33,159 nt of DNA from Spirochaetaceae bacterium (GCA_007693485.1 REDM01000146.1:1-33159); one strand, 5' to 3'; counted from the stretch's first letter, positions 15,375 through 24,352 are shown. The notes: a model not told the origin generated them from the sequence alone. Numbers and translations are program-made.

Positions 15375-16241
15375 ATGAACCACCTCGTGATCTCCGATTC
15401 CCGTGCGTTTTCCGAATACCTCTCCTCCCTTGCACATGATTATCCAACCGTTGCCCTCGATATCGAGGGCGAGTTCAACCTGCACCAGTACGGCGAAACG
15501 CTCTGTCTGATACAGCTTTTTGACGGCGACCGGGCCGCCATCGTCGATCCCTTCCCTTTGAGTAACGAGGAGCTGCAACAGCTGTTCGAGCATCCCCGCA
15601 TTGAGAAGATCATGTACGATGCGATGAGTGACCAGTCGCTGCTGCTGAAGGGGTACGGTTCGCGCATTGTGTCCATTGTTGATCTGAAGCCTGCGGTCGA
15701 TCTGCTGGAGTTTGAGAAGCGCGACCTTGGCAGCGTGCTCGAGGCGGCGCTCGGCATCAGCGTGGAGAAAAAGAAAAAGTTTCAGCGTTACAACTGGACC
15801 CGTCGGCCCATCGAGCCGGATGCAATTGAGTACGCGCTCTCCGATGTGCTGCACCTCTTCCAGCTTCGAGATGTGCTGTTTGAAGAGCTGGAGCGACGCG
15901 GGTTGACCGCGGAGTACAACGCGCGCAACCGGCAGGTTCAGGAGCGCGAAATCGATGTGAATCGCGCGCCACGGCTGCTGCGATCCAACGAGGTGAAGCG
16001 CATGCCTCGCACGGTTCGCACGCGCTTCGAGCAGATCTACCAACTGCGCGATCGCCACGCCCGCGAGCTCAACCTGCCACCGGACACCGTCATCGTGAAG
16101 GCGTCGCTCTTCGCGCTCGCGCGAGGGGAGCAACAACCGGCGGGACTGCGTCCTCACGCCCGGGTGCCCCGTGCCGCTCACGCTCGTCTCGTTGCCGAGC
16201 TCACGAGCCTCCTTGCTGAGCCATCCGGGAGCGCGCTATAA
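15375..16241 (+). CDS. rnd: Ribonuclease D
   Basis: 3'-5' exoribonuclease that trims tRNA precursors. DEDDy motifs are visible: motif I ALDIEGEF (Asp29, Glu31), motif II YDAMSDQSLL and motif III YALSDVLHL with Tyr and Asp four apart. The C-terminal third is an HRDC-like helical region (RTRFEQIYQLRDRHARELNLPPDTVI). At 288 residues it is shorter than E. coli RNase D (about 375), having only one HRDC-like segment. A promoter ends 5 nt before the ATG, and the last codons overlap the TATAAT of the next gene's promoter. Confidence 0.85.
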   Translation: MNHLVISDSRAFSEYLSSLAHDYPTVALDIEGEFNLHQYGETLCLIQLFDGDRAAIVDPFPLSNEELQQLFEHPRIEKIMYDAMSDQSLLLKGYGSRIVSIVDLKPAVDLLEFEKRDLGSVLEAALGISVEKKKKFQRYNWTRRPIEPDAIEYALSDVLHLFQLRDVLFEELERRGLTAEYNARNRQVQEREIDVNRAPRLLRSNEVKRMPRTVRTRFEQIYQLRDRHARELNLPPDTVIVKASLFALARGEQQPAGLRPHARVPRAAHARLVAELTSLLAEPSGSAL

Positions 16242-16242
16242 T
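16213..16242 (+). promoter_or_regulatory. Promoter upstream of the 180-residue unknown protein
   Basis: TTGCTG (16213-16218), 18-nt spacer, perfect TATAAT (16237-16242), overlapping the rnd stop codon. The leader to GTG 16284 is about 35 nt and carries AAGGAG (16272-16277). Confidence 0.6.
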
Positions 16243-16283
16243 GGGTTCATACCAGACCTTCATCCCTTCCCAAGGAGCGCAGC

Positions 16284-16826
16284 GTGGAACTGCAACATCG
16301 CGAGATACCGGTTGAGTTTCTCCAGCGGTTGCCCGACGGTATCAAGATCGTCAAGCGGCACGGCAAGGAGTTCATGGTGGTCGAGCAGGTACTCGGCCCC
16401 GGTGGAGAGAACCTCATGTCGGATGCGGTCCATATTCATGGCGAACCATCGATCCGGCTTGGGGTGCGGATCAACGGCCAGGAAGGACTGATCTTTGTCG
16501 ATGCGTTCTGGGGCGGCCACGCCAAGCTGTACAGCTTTGTTCCCGACCTCGCCGGTGCCGCCGCCGAGGTCGACGCGTTTGTTCCCGAGACCCGCGCGTC
16601 GCTCATGGTGAACCGTGCGTGTGACGTCGACGGCTGCGATTGTACGCGATCCATCGTGCTGACCTTGCCCGACGGAAAGAGCCGGGTCTACGTTTGCGCT
16701 CGCTTCGGTTGCCCAGGGCACGCGATCGAGATTGCGGATCTGCCCCCCACGGTTTCACAGACCATCAGCAGCATCAATTTTTTTGGCGTCGGCGGCTCCG
16801 AAGACGACTGGCTCGACCAGTTCTGA
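16284..16826 (+). CDS. Unknown protein with a possible Cys/His zinc site
   Basis: I do not recognise a family for this 180-residue protein. No signal peptide or membrane segment is seen, so it is cytoplasmic. Residues 113-120 form CX4CXC (Cys113, Cys118, Cys120), and residues 138-146 form CX4CX2H (Cys138, Cys143, His146); the spacing between them suits a zinc ribbon. The N-terminal part (IPVEFLQRLPDGIKIVKRHGKEF) looks like a small beta domain. GTG 16284 was chosen because AAGGAG lies 6 nt upstream. It has its own strong promoter, and its end meets the pxpBC end tail to tail with 5 nt between them and no clear terminator. Confidence 0.75.
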   Translation: MELQHREIPVEFLQRLPDGIKIVKRHGKEFMVVEQVLGPGGENLMSDAVHIHGEPSIRLGVRINGQEGLIFVDAFWGGHAKLYSFVPDLAGAAAEVDAFVPETRASLMVNRACDVDGCDCTRSIVLTLPDGKSRVYVCARFGCPGHAIEIADLPPTVSQTISSINFFGVGGSEDDWLDQF

Positions 16827-16831
16827 CGGCC

Positions 16832-18604
16832 TCAGACCGGTCGAGCTGCGATTCGATACACTTCACGACCCGTGCTCACTTCCAGGAACTCGGTATCGGG
16901 CTCCTGTGTCATGCGTGACACAAAGTCAAGATGGTCCCGCGATCGTTGCAGCAGGGCATGCGCTTCCGCTATTCCAACCGATTCGAACCTGATCTGCGAA
17001 CCCGGCGGCGCCTGCGCGAGGCGCGGGAGATCCGCACCGATCACGTGCGCAATTTTGGGGTAGCCTCCGGTTGTCTGCCGGTCGGCCAGCATCACCACCG
17101 GAAGGCCGCTTGACGGGACCTGAACCGTTCCCTCTTCAACGCCTTCCGAAACCAGCTCCCGCCGATGAGTCCAACGACGCCGCAGTGCCGGGCCTTCCAG
17201 GCGGTACCCCATCCGGTCGGAGTTGACGCCAACCTTCCACGGCACGTTCAGAAACCGCCCCACCTCCGACGGGGAAAGCCACCCCGCGTGAGGGCCCAAC
17301 ACAACCCGTATGGGCATGTTACTCGGGTAGATCTCCCGCAGCATCGATTCCGGGACCGTTGCCATTCGCGCCGGAACCTCCGAAGCTGCCACGGTCAGGA
17401 TATCGCCGGATGCAAGCGCCCGCCCGCCAACGCCGCCAACACCGGCACGAACATACGTCGCCGCACTGCCGAGAACGCGGGGAACCTGCCAGCCCCCCGA
17501 CACGCACAGGTATCCCCGGCACCCGTCCGTTGTGGACCGCACAACGATCCGCGCTCCTGCGGGTACCGGAATCGCGCTCCAGTCCCGGATCGCACTCGAC
17601 CGTCCGGTGCGGTCGATCAGCTCAAGCGCGCACCGCGCCCCGCAGACCGCGATGATCGATCCTGCCCCAAACTCCACCTCCAGGCCCGCGAAGGTAAACT
17701 CGATCGCGGCGCTGTCTTCCGGATTGCCCACGAGCAGATTCCCCGCCCGCAGGGCAAACTGATCCATCGCCCCGGCAACCGGCATTCCGTAGCGCTGGTG
17801 GCCATGTCGCCCCACGTCCTGGATCGTCGAGAACACCCCTGGCTTGACAATCCGCGCCGCGGCAGACCGCGGGCCGTCGTCGGCGGCGTCGGGCCGGGCG
17901 GCGGGGGGCATGTCGGTGTTCGATTCAGCTATGCGCCGGTATTCACCTTCGCTGATCGGTACGAAACGAATCCGGTCTCCCGGCTCAAGCAGAAAAGGTC
18001 GTTCGGTGTTCTCGAGGTCAAAGAGCCGAACCGGTGTGCGCCCGATCAGCTGCCAGCCCCCGGGGCTTGCGATTGGGTAGACGCCGGTCTGATTACCGGC
18101 GATGCCTACCGATCCCGCCGGGATTCGCGTGCGTGGCTCGGCGCGGCGGGGCGCGGCGATGCGACCGTTGAGCCCGCCGAGGTAGGGAAAGCCGGGGGTG
18201 AAGCCAAGCATGTACACCAGGTAGTCACCCGCATGATGAAGGCGTATCAGCTCGTCGGGTGTCATGTTTGCGTGCTCTGCAACGGTGCCGAGATCGGGGC
18301 CGCACTCACCCCCGTAGCAGGTTGGAATCTCTACAACCCGGCCGGCGTGCCGGTCGCGGCCCCCGCGCGCAGGTGCCCTTCCCGAGCGGCGGATCCACTC
18401 GCGGACCGCGGCCGGAGTGACGCACAGCGGATCGTAGTGCACCGCAATCGCGCAGTAGCTTGGCACCAGCTCAATGACGCCGTCCAGCGGATCCTGGTCG
18501 AGGCCGGCCAGCAGACGCTGGACACGATGGTGGATTCGCGGATGAATACGCCGTCCGACGGTCACGGTGATGCAGCGGTCTCCCGCGGGGTGTATGCGCA
18601 GCAC
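16832..18604 (-). CDS. pxpBC: Fused 5-oxoprolinase subunits PxpB-PxpC (KipI-KipA)
   Basis: PxpA, B and C together cleave 5-oxoproline to glutamate with ATP. Residues 1 to about 235 are PxpB (KipI fold): LGFTPGFPYLGG, GNQTGVYPIASPGGWQLIGRTP and EPGDRIRF are its hallmarks. After a Pro/Ala/Asp-rich linker, residues about 250-590 are PxpC (KipA): KPGVFSTIQDVGRHGHQRYGMPVAGAMDQ (start), CGARCALELI, VSGGWQVPRVLGS and DRMGYRLEG. B and C are separate genes in E. coli and B. subtilis but fusions are known. The start is a GTG 3 nt after the pxpA stop. Older names link this family to allophanate hydrolase, but the pxpA neighbour settles the 5-oxoprolinase call. Confidence 0.92.
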   Translation of the reverse strand: MLRIHPAGDRCITVTVGRRIHPRIHHRVQRLLAGLDQDPLDGVIELVPSYCAIAVHYDPLCVTPAAVREWIRRSGRAPARGGRDRHAGRVVEIPTCYGGECGPDLGTVAEHANMTPDELIRLHHAGDYLVYMLGFTPGFPYLGGLNGRIAAPRRAEPRTRIPAGSVGIAGNQTGVYPIASPGGWQLIGRTPVRLFDLENTERPFLLEPGDRIRFVPISEGEYRRIAESNTDMPPAARPDAADDGPRSAAARIVKPGVFSTIQDVGRHGHQRYGMPVAGAMDQFALRAGNLLVGNPEDSAAIEFTFAGLEVEFGAGSIIAVCGARCALELIDRTGRSSAIRDWSAIPVPAGARIVVRSTTDGCRGYLCVSGGWQVPRVLGSAATYVRAGVGGVGGRALASGDILTVAASEVPARMATVPESMLREIYPSNMPIRVVLGPHAGWLSPSEVGRFLNVPWKVGVNSDRMGYRLEGPALRRRWTHRRELVSEGVEEGTVQVPSSGLPVVMLADRQTTGGYPKIAHVIGADLPRLAQAPPGSQIRFESVGIAEAHALLQRSRDHLDFVSRMTQEPDTEFLEVSTGREVYRIAARPV

Positions 18605-18607
18605 GAG

Positions 18608-19408
18608 TCAGACTGCCCCGGAATCGCACGCCCGAACCTCGATATCGGCGGCGGCGAGTTCGCGGCGGATGGCGGCCACCATGGCCAGTGCGGCCTCGTT
18701 GTCGCCGTGCACGCAGATTGAGTCCGCCTCGATGTCGAGCAGGGTTCCGTCTTCTGCGGCAACGCAACCGTCACGAATCAGCCGCGCGATCCGGGTAGCG
18801 GCGGAATCCGGGTCGGTCAGCACTGCGCCCGGTCTGCTGCGGTCGACCAGGGTGCCGTCGGGTCGATAGGCGCGGTCGGCAAAGACTTCACGGACCAGCC
18901 TCAGGCCGACGCGCCGTGCGGCCGCATCCATGCAGGAGCCGCCGGGCGCCACGAGCAGAAGCAGAGGGTCGTAGGCGAACACCGCCTGCGCCACCGCGTC
19001 CGCGAGTTCCGGGTCGACCGCCGCCATGTTGTAGAGCGCCCCGTGCAGTTTTACATGATGCAGACGAACGCCCGCAACACGGGCAAAGCCGTCGAGCGCG
19101 CCCATCTGGTAGATGAGCATGTTTGCCACTTCGGCAGGCTCAACCTCCATTCGGCGTCTCCCGAAACCGAGCAGATCGGGAAACCCCGGGTGCGCCCCAA
19201 TCGCGACACCGGCATCGCGACACCGCGTCACGGTCTCGGCCATGGTGTTGGCGTCGCCGGCGTGAAAGCCACAGGCGATGTTGGCTGACGAGATCAAGCG
19301 AAGGAGGGCCTCATCGCCCTCGATGCGATAGCGGCCAAAGCCCTCTCCGATATCGGCGTTGAGGTCGACGGTTGTCCGGGTGTTGGGATTCGTCTGATCG
19401 GCGCTCAT
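18608..19408 (-). CDS. pxpA: 5-oxoprolinase subunit PxpA (LamB/YcsF family)
   Basis: The 266-residue protein has the family blocks DLNADIGEGFGRY (residues 15-27), SSANIACGFHAGD (40-52), GAHPGFPDLLGFGRR (71-85) and VKLHGALYN, which contribute the acidic and His residues of the active site. PxpA is thought to act on 5-oxoproline activated by the PxpBC part. The frame is open upstream to 19573, but ATG 19408 is preceded by GAGGGAG and matches the family start. It lies 50 nt after the DUF1445 gene and 3 nt before pxpBC, so the three form one operon. Confidence 0.93.
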   Translation of the reverse strand: MSADQTNPNTRTTVDLNADIGEGFGRYRIEGDEALLRLISSANIACGFHAGDANTMAETVTRCRDAGVAIGAHPGFPDLLGFGRRRMEVEPAEVANMLIYQMGALDGFARVAGVRLHHVKLHGALYNMAAVDPELADAVAQAVFAYDPLLLLVAPGGSCMDAAARRVGLRLVREVFADRAYRPDGTLVDRSRPGAVLTDPDSAATRIARLIRDGCVAAEDGTLLDIEADSICVHGDNEAALAMVAAIRRELAAADIEVRACDSGAV

Positions 19409-19458
19409 CGGATTGACTCCCTCGTGGCTGATATCACGGCCGGTATCACGCTCGCGGC

Positions 19459-20247
19459 TTACCGGGCGAGCGTCTGGTTTGGAATTTCTGTGACAAACAT
19501 GCACCCCGGCGCGTGGGTAACCATAACGGGAGGCCGAGAGTGCCGGGCAACCAGCTGCGGCGTGACCCCGCACGCCCAGAACACCGGCAGCTCACCGCAT
19601 TCAATTGCAACCGCCTCGCCGTAGTCGGGCGCAGCGAGGTCGGCGATGCCCAACGCCGCGGGCTCTCCCACGTGAATTGGCGCCCCGTGCACCGACGGAA
19701 ATCGCGAGCAGATCTGCACCACCTGCGGGATCAGGGATGCGAGAATCGGGCGCATACTGACAACCATGTTCCCGGCAAACATCCCCGCCGGCCGGCAGGC
19801 GATGCCGGTGTTGTACATCGCCACGTTCTTCCCCTCCTGCACGTGACGCAGCGGGATTCCGGCTCCGATAAGGGCCCATTCGAAGGTGAAGGAACAGCCG
19901 AGCAGAAAGCTCACCCAGTCGTTCTGCCAGAGATCGGTGATCTGATCGCGTTCATCGGCGAGCTCTCCGTCCAGGAACAGGCGGTATCCAGGGAGGTCGG
20001 TTCTGATATCGGCACCGGGAGAGGACGGCGGGGTGGTTTCTCCGGGCTCGAGCACGTCGAGCAGCGGGCAGGGACGGGGGTTTCGCTGGCAGAAGATCAG
20101 AAAATCGAGCGCCTCGAGTTTCGGCAGTATCACGAGATTGGCCTGGGCGTACCCGGAGCAGACGCCCGAGGTGTGTCGGCGGAACCTGCCGCCACGAATC
20201 TCCTCCCACAGCGTGTTTGGAGACCAATTCGTCGTTGCTCGTTCCAT
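19459..20247 (-). CDS. DUF1445 family protein (YcsI/D-glutamate cyclase-like putative hydro-lyase)
   Basis: Family blocks are SGYAQANLVILPK, DFLIFCQRNPRPCPLLDVLEPG, FLLGCSFTFEWAL, NVAMYNT and APGCMFVTE at the C-terminus; length 262 is normal. The B. subtilis member YcsI sits next to the same ycsF/kipI/kipA genes. The mammalian DGLUCY protein contains this domain and interconverts D-glutamate and 5-oxo-D-proline, so in front of pxpABC a role in supplying or rearranging 5-oxoproline is plausible. That is inference; most bacterial members are only called putative hydro-lyases. A promoter (TTGATC-18-TAGACT) ends 7 nt before the ATG and no good Shine-Dalgarno is seen. Confidence 0.88.
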   Translation of the reverse strand: MERATTNWSPNTLWEEIRGGRFRRHTSGVCSGYAQANLVILPKLEALDFLIFCQRNPRPCPLLDVLEPGETTPPSSPGADIRTDLPGYRLFLDGELADERDQITDLWQNDWVSFLLGCSFTFEWALIGAGIPLRHVQEGKNVAMYNTGIACRPAGMFAGNMVVSMRPILASLIPQVVQICSRFPSVHGAPIHVGEPAALGIADLAAPDYGEAVAIECGELPVFWACGVTPQLVARHSRPPVMVTHAPGCMFVTEIPNQTLAR

Positions 20248-20401
20248 TCCGTCCAGTCTATCCGACCTTTCAATCGCAGATCAATCGAAATTTCGGCCTT
20301 TGGGGGGTCGAACAATACTGAGAAACCCGGTATGATCGAACACCTACACGGTACATCAAGCACGGAATTACGCATACGATGCGTGCAATCGGGAGAAAAT
20401 T
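20248..20401. promoter_or_regulatory. Divergent promoter region between the DUF1445 gene and oadG
   Basis: Leftward promoter: TTGATC (20279-20284) and TAGACT (20255-20260) with an 18-nt spacer, 7 nt from the DUF1445 ATG. Rightward: TATGAT at 20331-20336 with a poor -35. A small inverted repeat ACGCAT-ACG-ATGCGT (20370-20384) lies in the oadG leader just before its GGGAG ribosome site and could act on translation. Confidence 0.5.
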
Positions 20402-20629
20402 ATGCTTGCAGAAGCGGTAACGCTCACGGTGATCGGAATGACCGTCGTGTTCGCGTTCTTGATCCTGCTGGTGGTGACCATGTCCACCCTCTCTTTTCTG
20501 GTGCGCCGGATTGCTCCGGCCGCGGAGGGAGCAGCTGCCGGTGGTTCATCGATGGACCTCGCAGTGGCGGTGGCGGTGGCATACGCCCGCGCGAAGGCGC
20601 AACACGATTCTGAATCGGATACGGAGTAG
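20402..20629 (+). CDS. oadG: Na+-translocating decarboxylase gamma subunit (OadG)
   Basis: Small anchor protein of 75 residues. It has one transmembrane helix (about residues 5-34) with the family-like start AVTLTVIGMTVVFAFLILLV, then a short cytoplasmic tail that is Gly/Ser- and acid-rich. In characterised pumps the gamma subunit joins the alpha subunit to the membrane beta subunit. GGGAG precedes the ATG, and the alpha-subunit gene begins 5 nt after the stop. Confidence 0.85.
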   Translation: MLAEAVTLTVIGMTVVFAFLILLVVTMSTLSFLVRRIAPAAEGAAAGGSSMDLAVAVAVAYARAKAQHDSESDTE

Positions 20630-20634
20630 AGACG

Positions 20635-22467
20635 GTGAAAAAGAAAATCGATCTGATGGTCACGGCGTTTCGAGACGGGTTCCAGTCGGTCTTTGGCGCC
20701 CGTGTTGCTACGAAGGATTTCCTCCCCGCGGTTGAGGCTGCGGTAGCGTCAGGAATGACCCACCTCGAAGCCGGCGGTGGCGCGCGCTTCCAGTCGCTCT
20801 ATTTTTACTGCAACGAAGATGCGTTCGCGATGATGGACGCGGTACGCGAGGCAGCCGGTCCGGATGCCAATCTCCAGACCCTCGCTCGTGGTGTCAACGT
20901 GGTGGGCCTGGATTCGCAGCCACGCGACATCATCAAGATGCACGCCGAGCTCTTCAAAAAGCACGGCATCACCACCATTCGTAACTTTGACGCGCTGAAC
21001 GACGTAAATAACCTGATTTACAGCGGCCAGTGCATTCACGACGCCGGCCTCAAGCACGAGGTTGCCGTTACGCTCATGGCGCTGCCCCCGGGTCTCTCAG
21101 GCGCGCATACGCCCGAGTTTTACATCGACACCTTGCGCCAGATTATGGACGCAGACATTCCCTTCGACTCGGTTGTGTTCAAGGATGCCTCGGGGACCGC
21201 GGTCCCGCGCACCGTCCACAAGACCATAACCGGTGCGCGCTCCCTCCTGGGAGACGACGCACGCATCGTGTTTCACACCCATGAGACCGGCGGCACCAGC
21301 ATCGCCTGCTACCTCGCGGCCATTGAGGCTGGGGCTAACCAGGTAGACTGTTCGCTTTCGCCGGTATCCGGCGGCACCTCGCAGCCCGACGTGATTTCGC
21401 TCTGGCACGCGCTGCGGGACACCGAGTACGATCTGGGCCTCGACATCATGAAGGTTCGCGAGACCGAGGAAATCTTCAAAGAGTGCATGTCAGAATATTA
21501 TGTGCCGCCCGAGGCAACTGCCGTTGAGCCGTTGATTCCGTTCTCGCCGATGCCCGGCGGCGCACTCACCGCCAACACGCAGATGATGCGTGACAACAAG
21601 ATCCTGGACCGGTACGCCGAAGTTGCGGCTGCGATGGAAGAGGTTGTTGCCCGTGGCGGATTTGCTACTTCGGTCACCCCGGTGAGCCAGTTCTATTTTC
21701 AGCAGGCGTTCAACAACGTGATGGCCGGCCCGTGGAAGAAGATCGCCGAAGGATACGGCAAGATGGTCCTTGGCTACTTCGGCAAGACCCCGGTCAAACC
21801 GGACCCTGAGATTGTTGAGCTTGCCCGCGAACAGCTCGGCCTTGAGCCCACTACCGAGAGCCCGCTGGAGATTGACGACCGCGATCCCAAGAAGGGGCGC
21901 AAGCCCGCCATCGCGGTTCTTGAGGACGAGGGGATCGCCGCAACCGAAGAGAACATCTTCATCGCCGCCACCTGTAAAGAGAAGGGTGTGGCCTTCCTGA
22001 AGGGTGAGGCCAAAGAGATGATCCGGAAGAAGAAGCCCAAAAAAGCGGCGCCGGGACCGCAGGCGTACGAGGTCACCGTCAACGGCAACACCTTTACCGT
22101 CCGCATTGATGGTCCGCAAGCCTCCGTGGACGGCCATGACGTCAAACTTGAGGTCAAGGATCTGGGCGCTGCGGGTGGAGCTCCTTCGGGTGCAAGCTCC
22201 GGTGCAGCCTCTTCAGGATCTGCTCCTTCGGGCGGGGCGGCCACGGGAACAACCGTGGAAGTCAAAGCCCCACTGCCGGGCACGGTACTGCGTCTGGTTG
22301 CCAAAAAGGGCGATCGGGTGAAGAGCGGTGATACGGTCATGGTGCTTGAGTCAATGAAGATGGAGACCGCCGTGCACAGCCCTGCGGATGGCGTTATTGC
22401 AGACATCTTTGTCGCGGCCGGTGAACAGGTCGATGCCGACCAGAAGCTGGCAACCGTCGGCAGCTGA
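20635..22467 (+). CDS. oadA: Biotin-dependent carboxyltransferase, oxaloacetate decarboxylase alpha subunit type
   Basis: Transfers CO2 from a 2-oxo or acyl substrate to biotin. The carboxyltransferase barrel keeps the metal/catalytic residues FRDG (Asp14), FKDASG (Lys183) and FHTHETGG (His214, His216). It departs from canonical OadA elsewhere: TAFRDGFQS for [18 protein letters not shown] for the EVWGGATFD block, and GGTSQP late in the barrel. A Gly/Ala/Ser linker (about 505-540) leads to the biotinyl domain with ESMKMET (Lys575). The GTG start is preceded by GGAG in the oadG end. Position between oadG and oadB supports a Na+ pump; because of the substitutions the substrate (oxaloacetate or another) should be held open. 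Confidence 0.85.
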   Translation: MKKKIDLMVTAFRDGFQSVFGARVATKDFLPAVEAAVASGMTHLEAGGGARFQSLYFYCNEDAFAMMDAVREAAGPDANLQTLARGVNVVGLDSQPRDIIKMHAELFKKHGITTIRNFDALNDVNNLIYSGQCIHDAGLKHEVAVTLMALPPGLSGAHTPEFYIDTLRQIMDADIPFDSVVFKDASGTAVPRTVHKTITGARSLLGDDARIVFHTHETGGTSIACYLAAIEAGANQVDCSLSPVSGGTSQPDVISLWHALRDTEYDLGLDIMKVRETEEIFKECMSEYYVPPEATAVEPLIPFSPMPGGALTANTQMMRDNKILDRYAEVAAAMEEVVARGGFATSVTPVSQFYFQQAFNNVMAGPWKKIAEGYGKMVLGYFGKTPVKPDPEIVELAREQLGLEPTTESPLEIDDRDPKKGRKPAIAVLEDEGIAATEENIFIAATCKEKGVAFLKGEAKEMIRKKKPKKAAPGPQAYEVTVNGNTFTVRIDGPQASVDGHDVKLEVKDLGAAGGAPSGASSGAASSGSAPSGGAATGTTVEVKAPLPGTVLRLVAKKGDRVKSGDTVMVLESMKMETAVHSPADGVIADIFVAAGEQVDADQKLATVGS

Positions 22468-22499
22468 TCCGGGTTCAACGAGCAGACGCAAGGAGTGGA

Positions 22500-23717
22500 A
22501 TGACCATGGATATTCTTGGTGCCTTACGCGATGTCTGGTTGACCACCGGTATCGTTAATTTCACCGCACCCCAGCTCATCATGATTGTGATGTCGCTGGT
22601 TCTGATCTACCTCGGCATCGCAAAGCAGTTTGAGCCGCTGTTGCTGGTTCCGATCGGTTTCGGTGGCCTGCTGGCCAACGTTCCAATCGCGGGCATCGCC
22701 GAGGTGACGGCGCTGACGGTTCAGGCCATCAATCCCGAGACCGGTGAGGCGGTTCAGCACGTGATCTACGCTGCCGAAGGGTTCCTCGGCCTCATTTACT
22801 CCTTTGGTATCGAGACAGGACTGTTCCCGCTCCTGATCTTTATCGGGGTTGGCGCGTTGACGGATTTTGGTCCGCTGTTGGCCAATCCCAAGACCGCGCT
22901 GCTCGGCGCCGCTGCGCAGTTTGGCATCTTTGCCACCGTGCTTGGCGCGATGGTACTCAGCACCTACGCCGGCTTTGATTTCTCGCTCGCGGACGCGGCG
23001 GCGATTGGCATCATCGGAGGCGCCGATGGACCAACGGCAATCTTCCTGGCGGGACAGCTTTCACCCCACCTGCTCGGAGCAATCGCCGTGGCTGCCTATT
23101 CGTACATGGCGCTGGTACCGATCATTCAACCTCCCATCATGAAGCTGCTGACCAACCACGCAGAGCGTTCTATCGTGATGAAACAGCTTCGCCCGGTGAG
23201 CAAGACGGAGAAGGTCATCTTCCCGCTTGCGGTTGTGGTTCTCTGCATCCTGTTTCTGCCGACTGCAGCACCCCTCATCGGTGCACTGATGTTTGGCAAT
23301 CTGATTCGCGAAAGCGGGGTAACCGACCGTCTGGCCAAGACCGCGCAGAACGAGCTCATCAATATTGTTACGATCTTCCTGGGACTCTCGGTCGGCTCGA
23401 AGCTCGCAGGAGATCTCTTTCTGCGCATCGAGACCCTTGGCATCGTACTGTTGGGACTGGCTGCGTTTGCCATTGGTACTGCCACGGGAGTGCTGCTCGC
23501 CAAGGTGATGAACGCCGTTACCCGCGAGCCCATCAACCCCCTCATTGGGGCAGCCGGCGTCTCGGCCGTTCCCATGGCCGCGCGGGTCGCAAATCGGGTT
23601 GGTTTGGACGCCAACCCCAAGAACCACCTCCTGATGCACGCGATGGGACCAAACGTCGCCGGCGTGATCGGCTCTGCCGTGGCGGCGGGGGTGCTCTTGG
23701 CCATCGTGGGTGGCTGA
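22500..23717 (+). CDS. oadB: Na+-translocating decarboxylase beta subunit (OadB)
   Basis: Membrane subunit of 405 residues that decarboxylates carboxybiotin and pumps Na+ outward. Key blocks are [10 protein letters not shown] (Asp176, the expected Na+-coupling Asp), [36 protein letters not shown] and [19 protein letters not shown]. About ten hydrophobic helices are visible. Homologues serve oxaloacetate, methylmalonyl-CoA and glutaconyl-CoA decarboxylases; the neighbouring alpha subunit points to the first kind. AAGGAG precedes the ATG. The stop is 49 nt before the MarR gene. Confidence 0.93.
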   Translation: MTMDILGALRDVWLTTGIVNFTAPQLIMIVMSLVLIYLGIAKQFEPLLLVPIGFGGLLANVPIAGIAEVTALTVQAINPETGEAVQHVIYAAEGFLGLIYSFGIETGLFPLLIFIGVGALTDFGPLLANPKTALLGAAAQFGIFATVLGAMVLSTYAGFDFSLADAAAIGIIGGADGPTAIFLAGQLSPHLLGAIAVAAYSYMALVPIIQPPIMKLLTNHAERSIVMKQLRPVSKTEKVIFPLAVVVLCILFLPTAAPLIGALMFGNLIRESGVTDRLAKTAQNELINIVTIFLGLSVGSKLAGDLFLRIETLGIVLLGLAAFAIGTATGVLLAKVMNAVTREPINPLIGAAGVSAVPMAARVANRVGLDANPKNHLLMHAMGPNVAGVIGSAVAAGVLLAIVGG

Positions 23718-23740
23718 TCGGCAGGCTTGATCGGTTTGTG

Positions 23741-23758
23741 TAATACGCTCCCGTATTA
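23741..23758. promoter_or_regulatory. Palindrome TAATACG-CTCC-CGTATTA, candidate MarR operator
   Basis: Perfect 7-bp arms (23741-23747, 23752-23758) around 4 nt, a size usual for MarR-type sites. It overlaps the -10-like TATTAT (23754-23759) and lies 8 nt before the regulator's GTG, so binding would block its own transcription. Confidence 0.6.
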
Positions 23759-23766
23759 TTGATTCC

Positions 23767-24261
23767 GTGCCGCGATTGCGGTATTTTTGGATTGTGACAA
23801 CACAAGAAACCATTGAAGCGCTTCCCCCGGAGGCGCTCTTCGCGCAGCTGGGGATTGTTCCTCAGGTCTGTCCCGCGTCCAATCTCGGCAAGGCATATAA
23901 GTCGGTTGCCCGCGTGTTTGAAGACTGTTTCAAAGATGCGGTGATAACCACGATTCAGTTCTCTGTTCTGGTTCATATTCAGGTGCTGGATAAACCCGGC
24001 TGTTCAGACCTCGCAACGCATCTCGGGTCCGATCCGAGCACCGTCTCCCGTATCATCGAAACACTGGTGAAAAAGAAATTGGTGAACAGCCGGTGTGGCG
24101 CGGACCGCCGTACCCGTGAATACTGCCTGACTCCCGCGGGGGTTGAGGCGGTTCAGGCTGGGCTTGAGGCGTGGTCGATCGCCCACCGACGCATCATGGA
24201 GCGCATCGGTGTCGAGCGCTGGAATCAGCTGCTCGCCCTCCTGCAGTTTCTGAACGACTGA
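23767..24261 (+). CDS. MarR-family transcriptional regulator
   Basis: Winged-helix regulator of 164 residues. The core is the HTH LATHLGSDPSTVSRIIETLVKKKLV followed by the wing with NSRCGADRRTREYCLTPAGVEAV, the family's DxRxxxLTxxG pattern. N-terminal helices carry Cys residues (CPAS, FEDCFKD) and CGADRR sits at the wing tip, which could allow thiol sensing (inference). Two GTG starts are possible (23767, 23794); neither has a Shine-Dalgarno. 23767 lies 7 nt after TATTAT, matching the leaderless pattern of this window. It probably regulates itself and perhaps the flanking oadB or the disulfide oxidoreductase operon. Confidence 0.85.
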   Translation: MPRLRYFWIVTTQETIEALPPEALFAQLGIVPQVCPASNLGKAYKSVARVFEDCFKDAVITTIQFSVLVHIQVLDKPGCSDLATHLGSDPSTVSRIIETLVKKKLVNSRCGADRRTREYCLTPAGVEAVQAGLEAWSIAHRRIMERIGVERWNQLLALLQFLND

Positions 24262-24352
24262 TTCGGACCGAAAGTCCTGGGTGGGCGTGTGACGCAAGCG
24301 CAGCACGCTCGCGGGGTCGGATCGCCTGTGCAATCAGAAATGTAAATGCGGC

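Noticed and set aside
17165-18721. 518-codon plus-strand frame across pxpBC
   Set aside because: Antisense shadow; the minus strand has unmistakable PxpB and PxpC motifs.
22150-22260. Repetitive GGTGCAAGCTCC-like stretch in oadA as a DNA repeat
   Set aside because: It encodes the flexible Gly/Ala/Ser linker before the biotin domain, which is normal for this protein.
23728-23759. TTGATC and TATTAT as a full promoter for the MarR gene
   Set aside because: The spacer would be 20 nt, too long for a standard promoter; only the -10-like element is kept.
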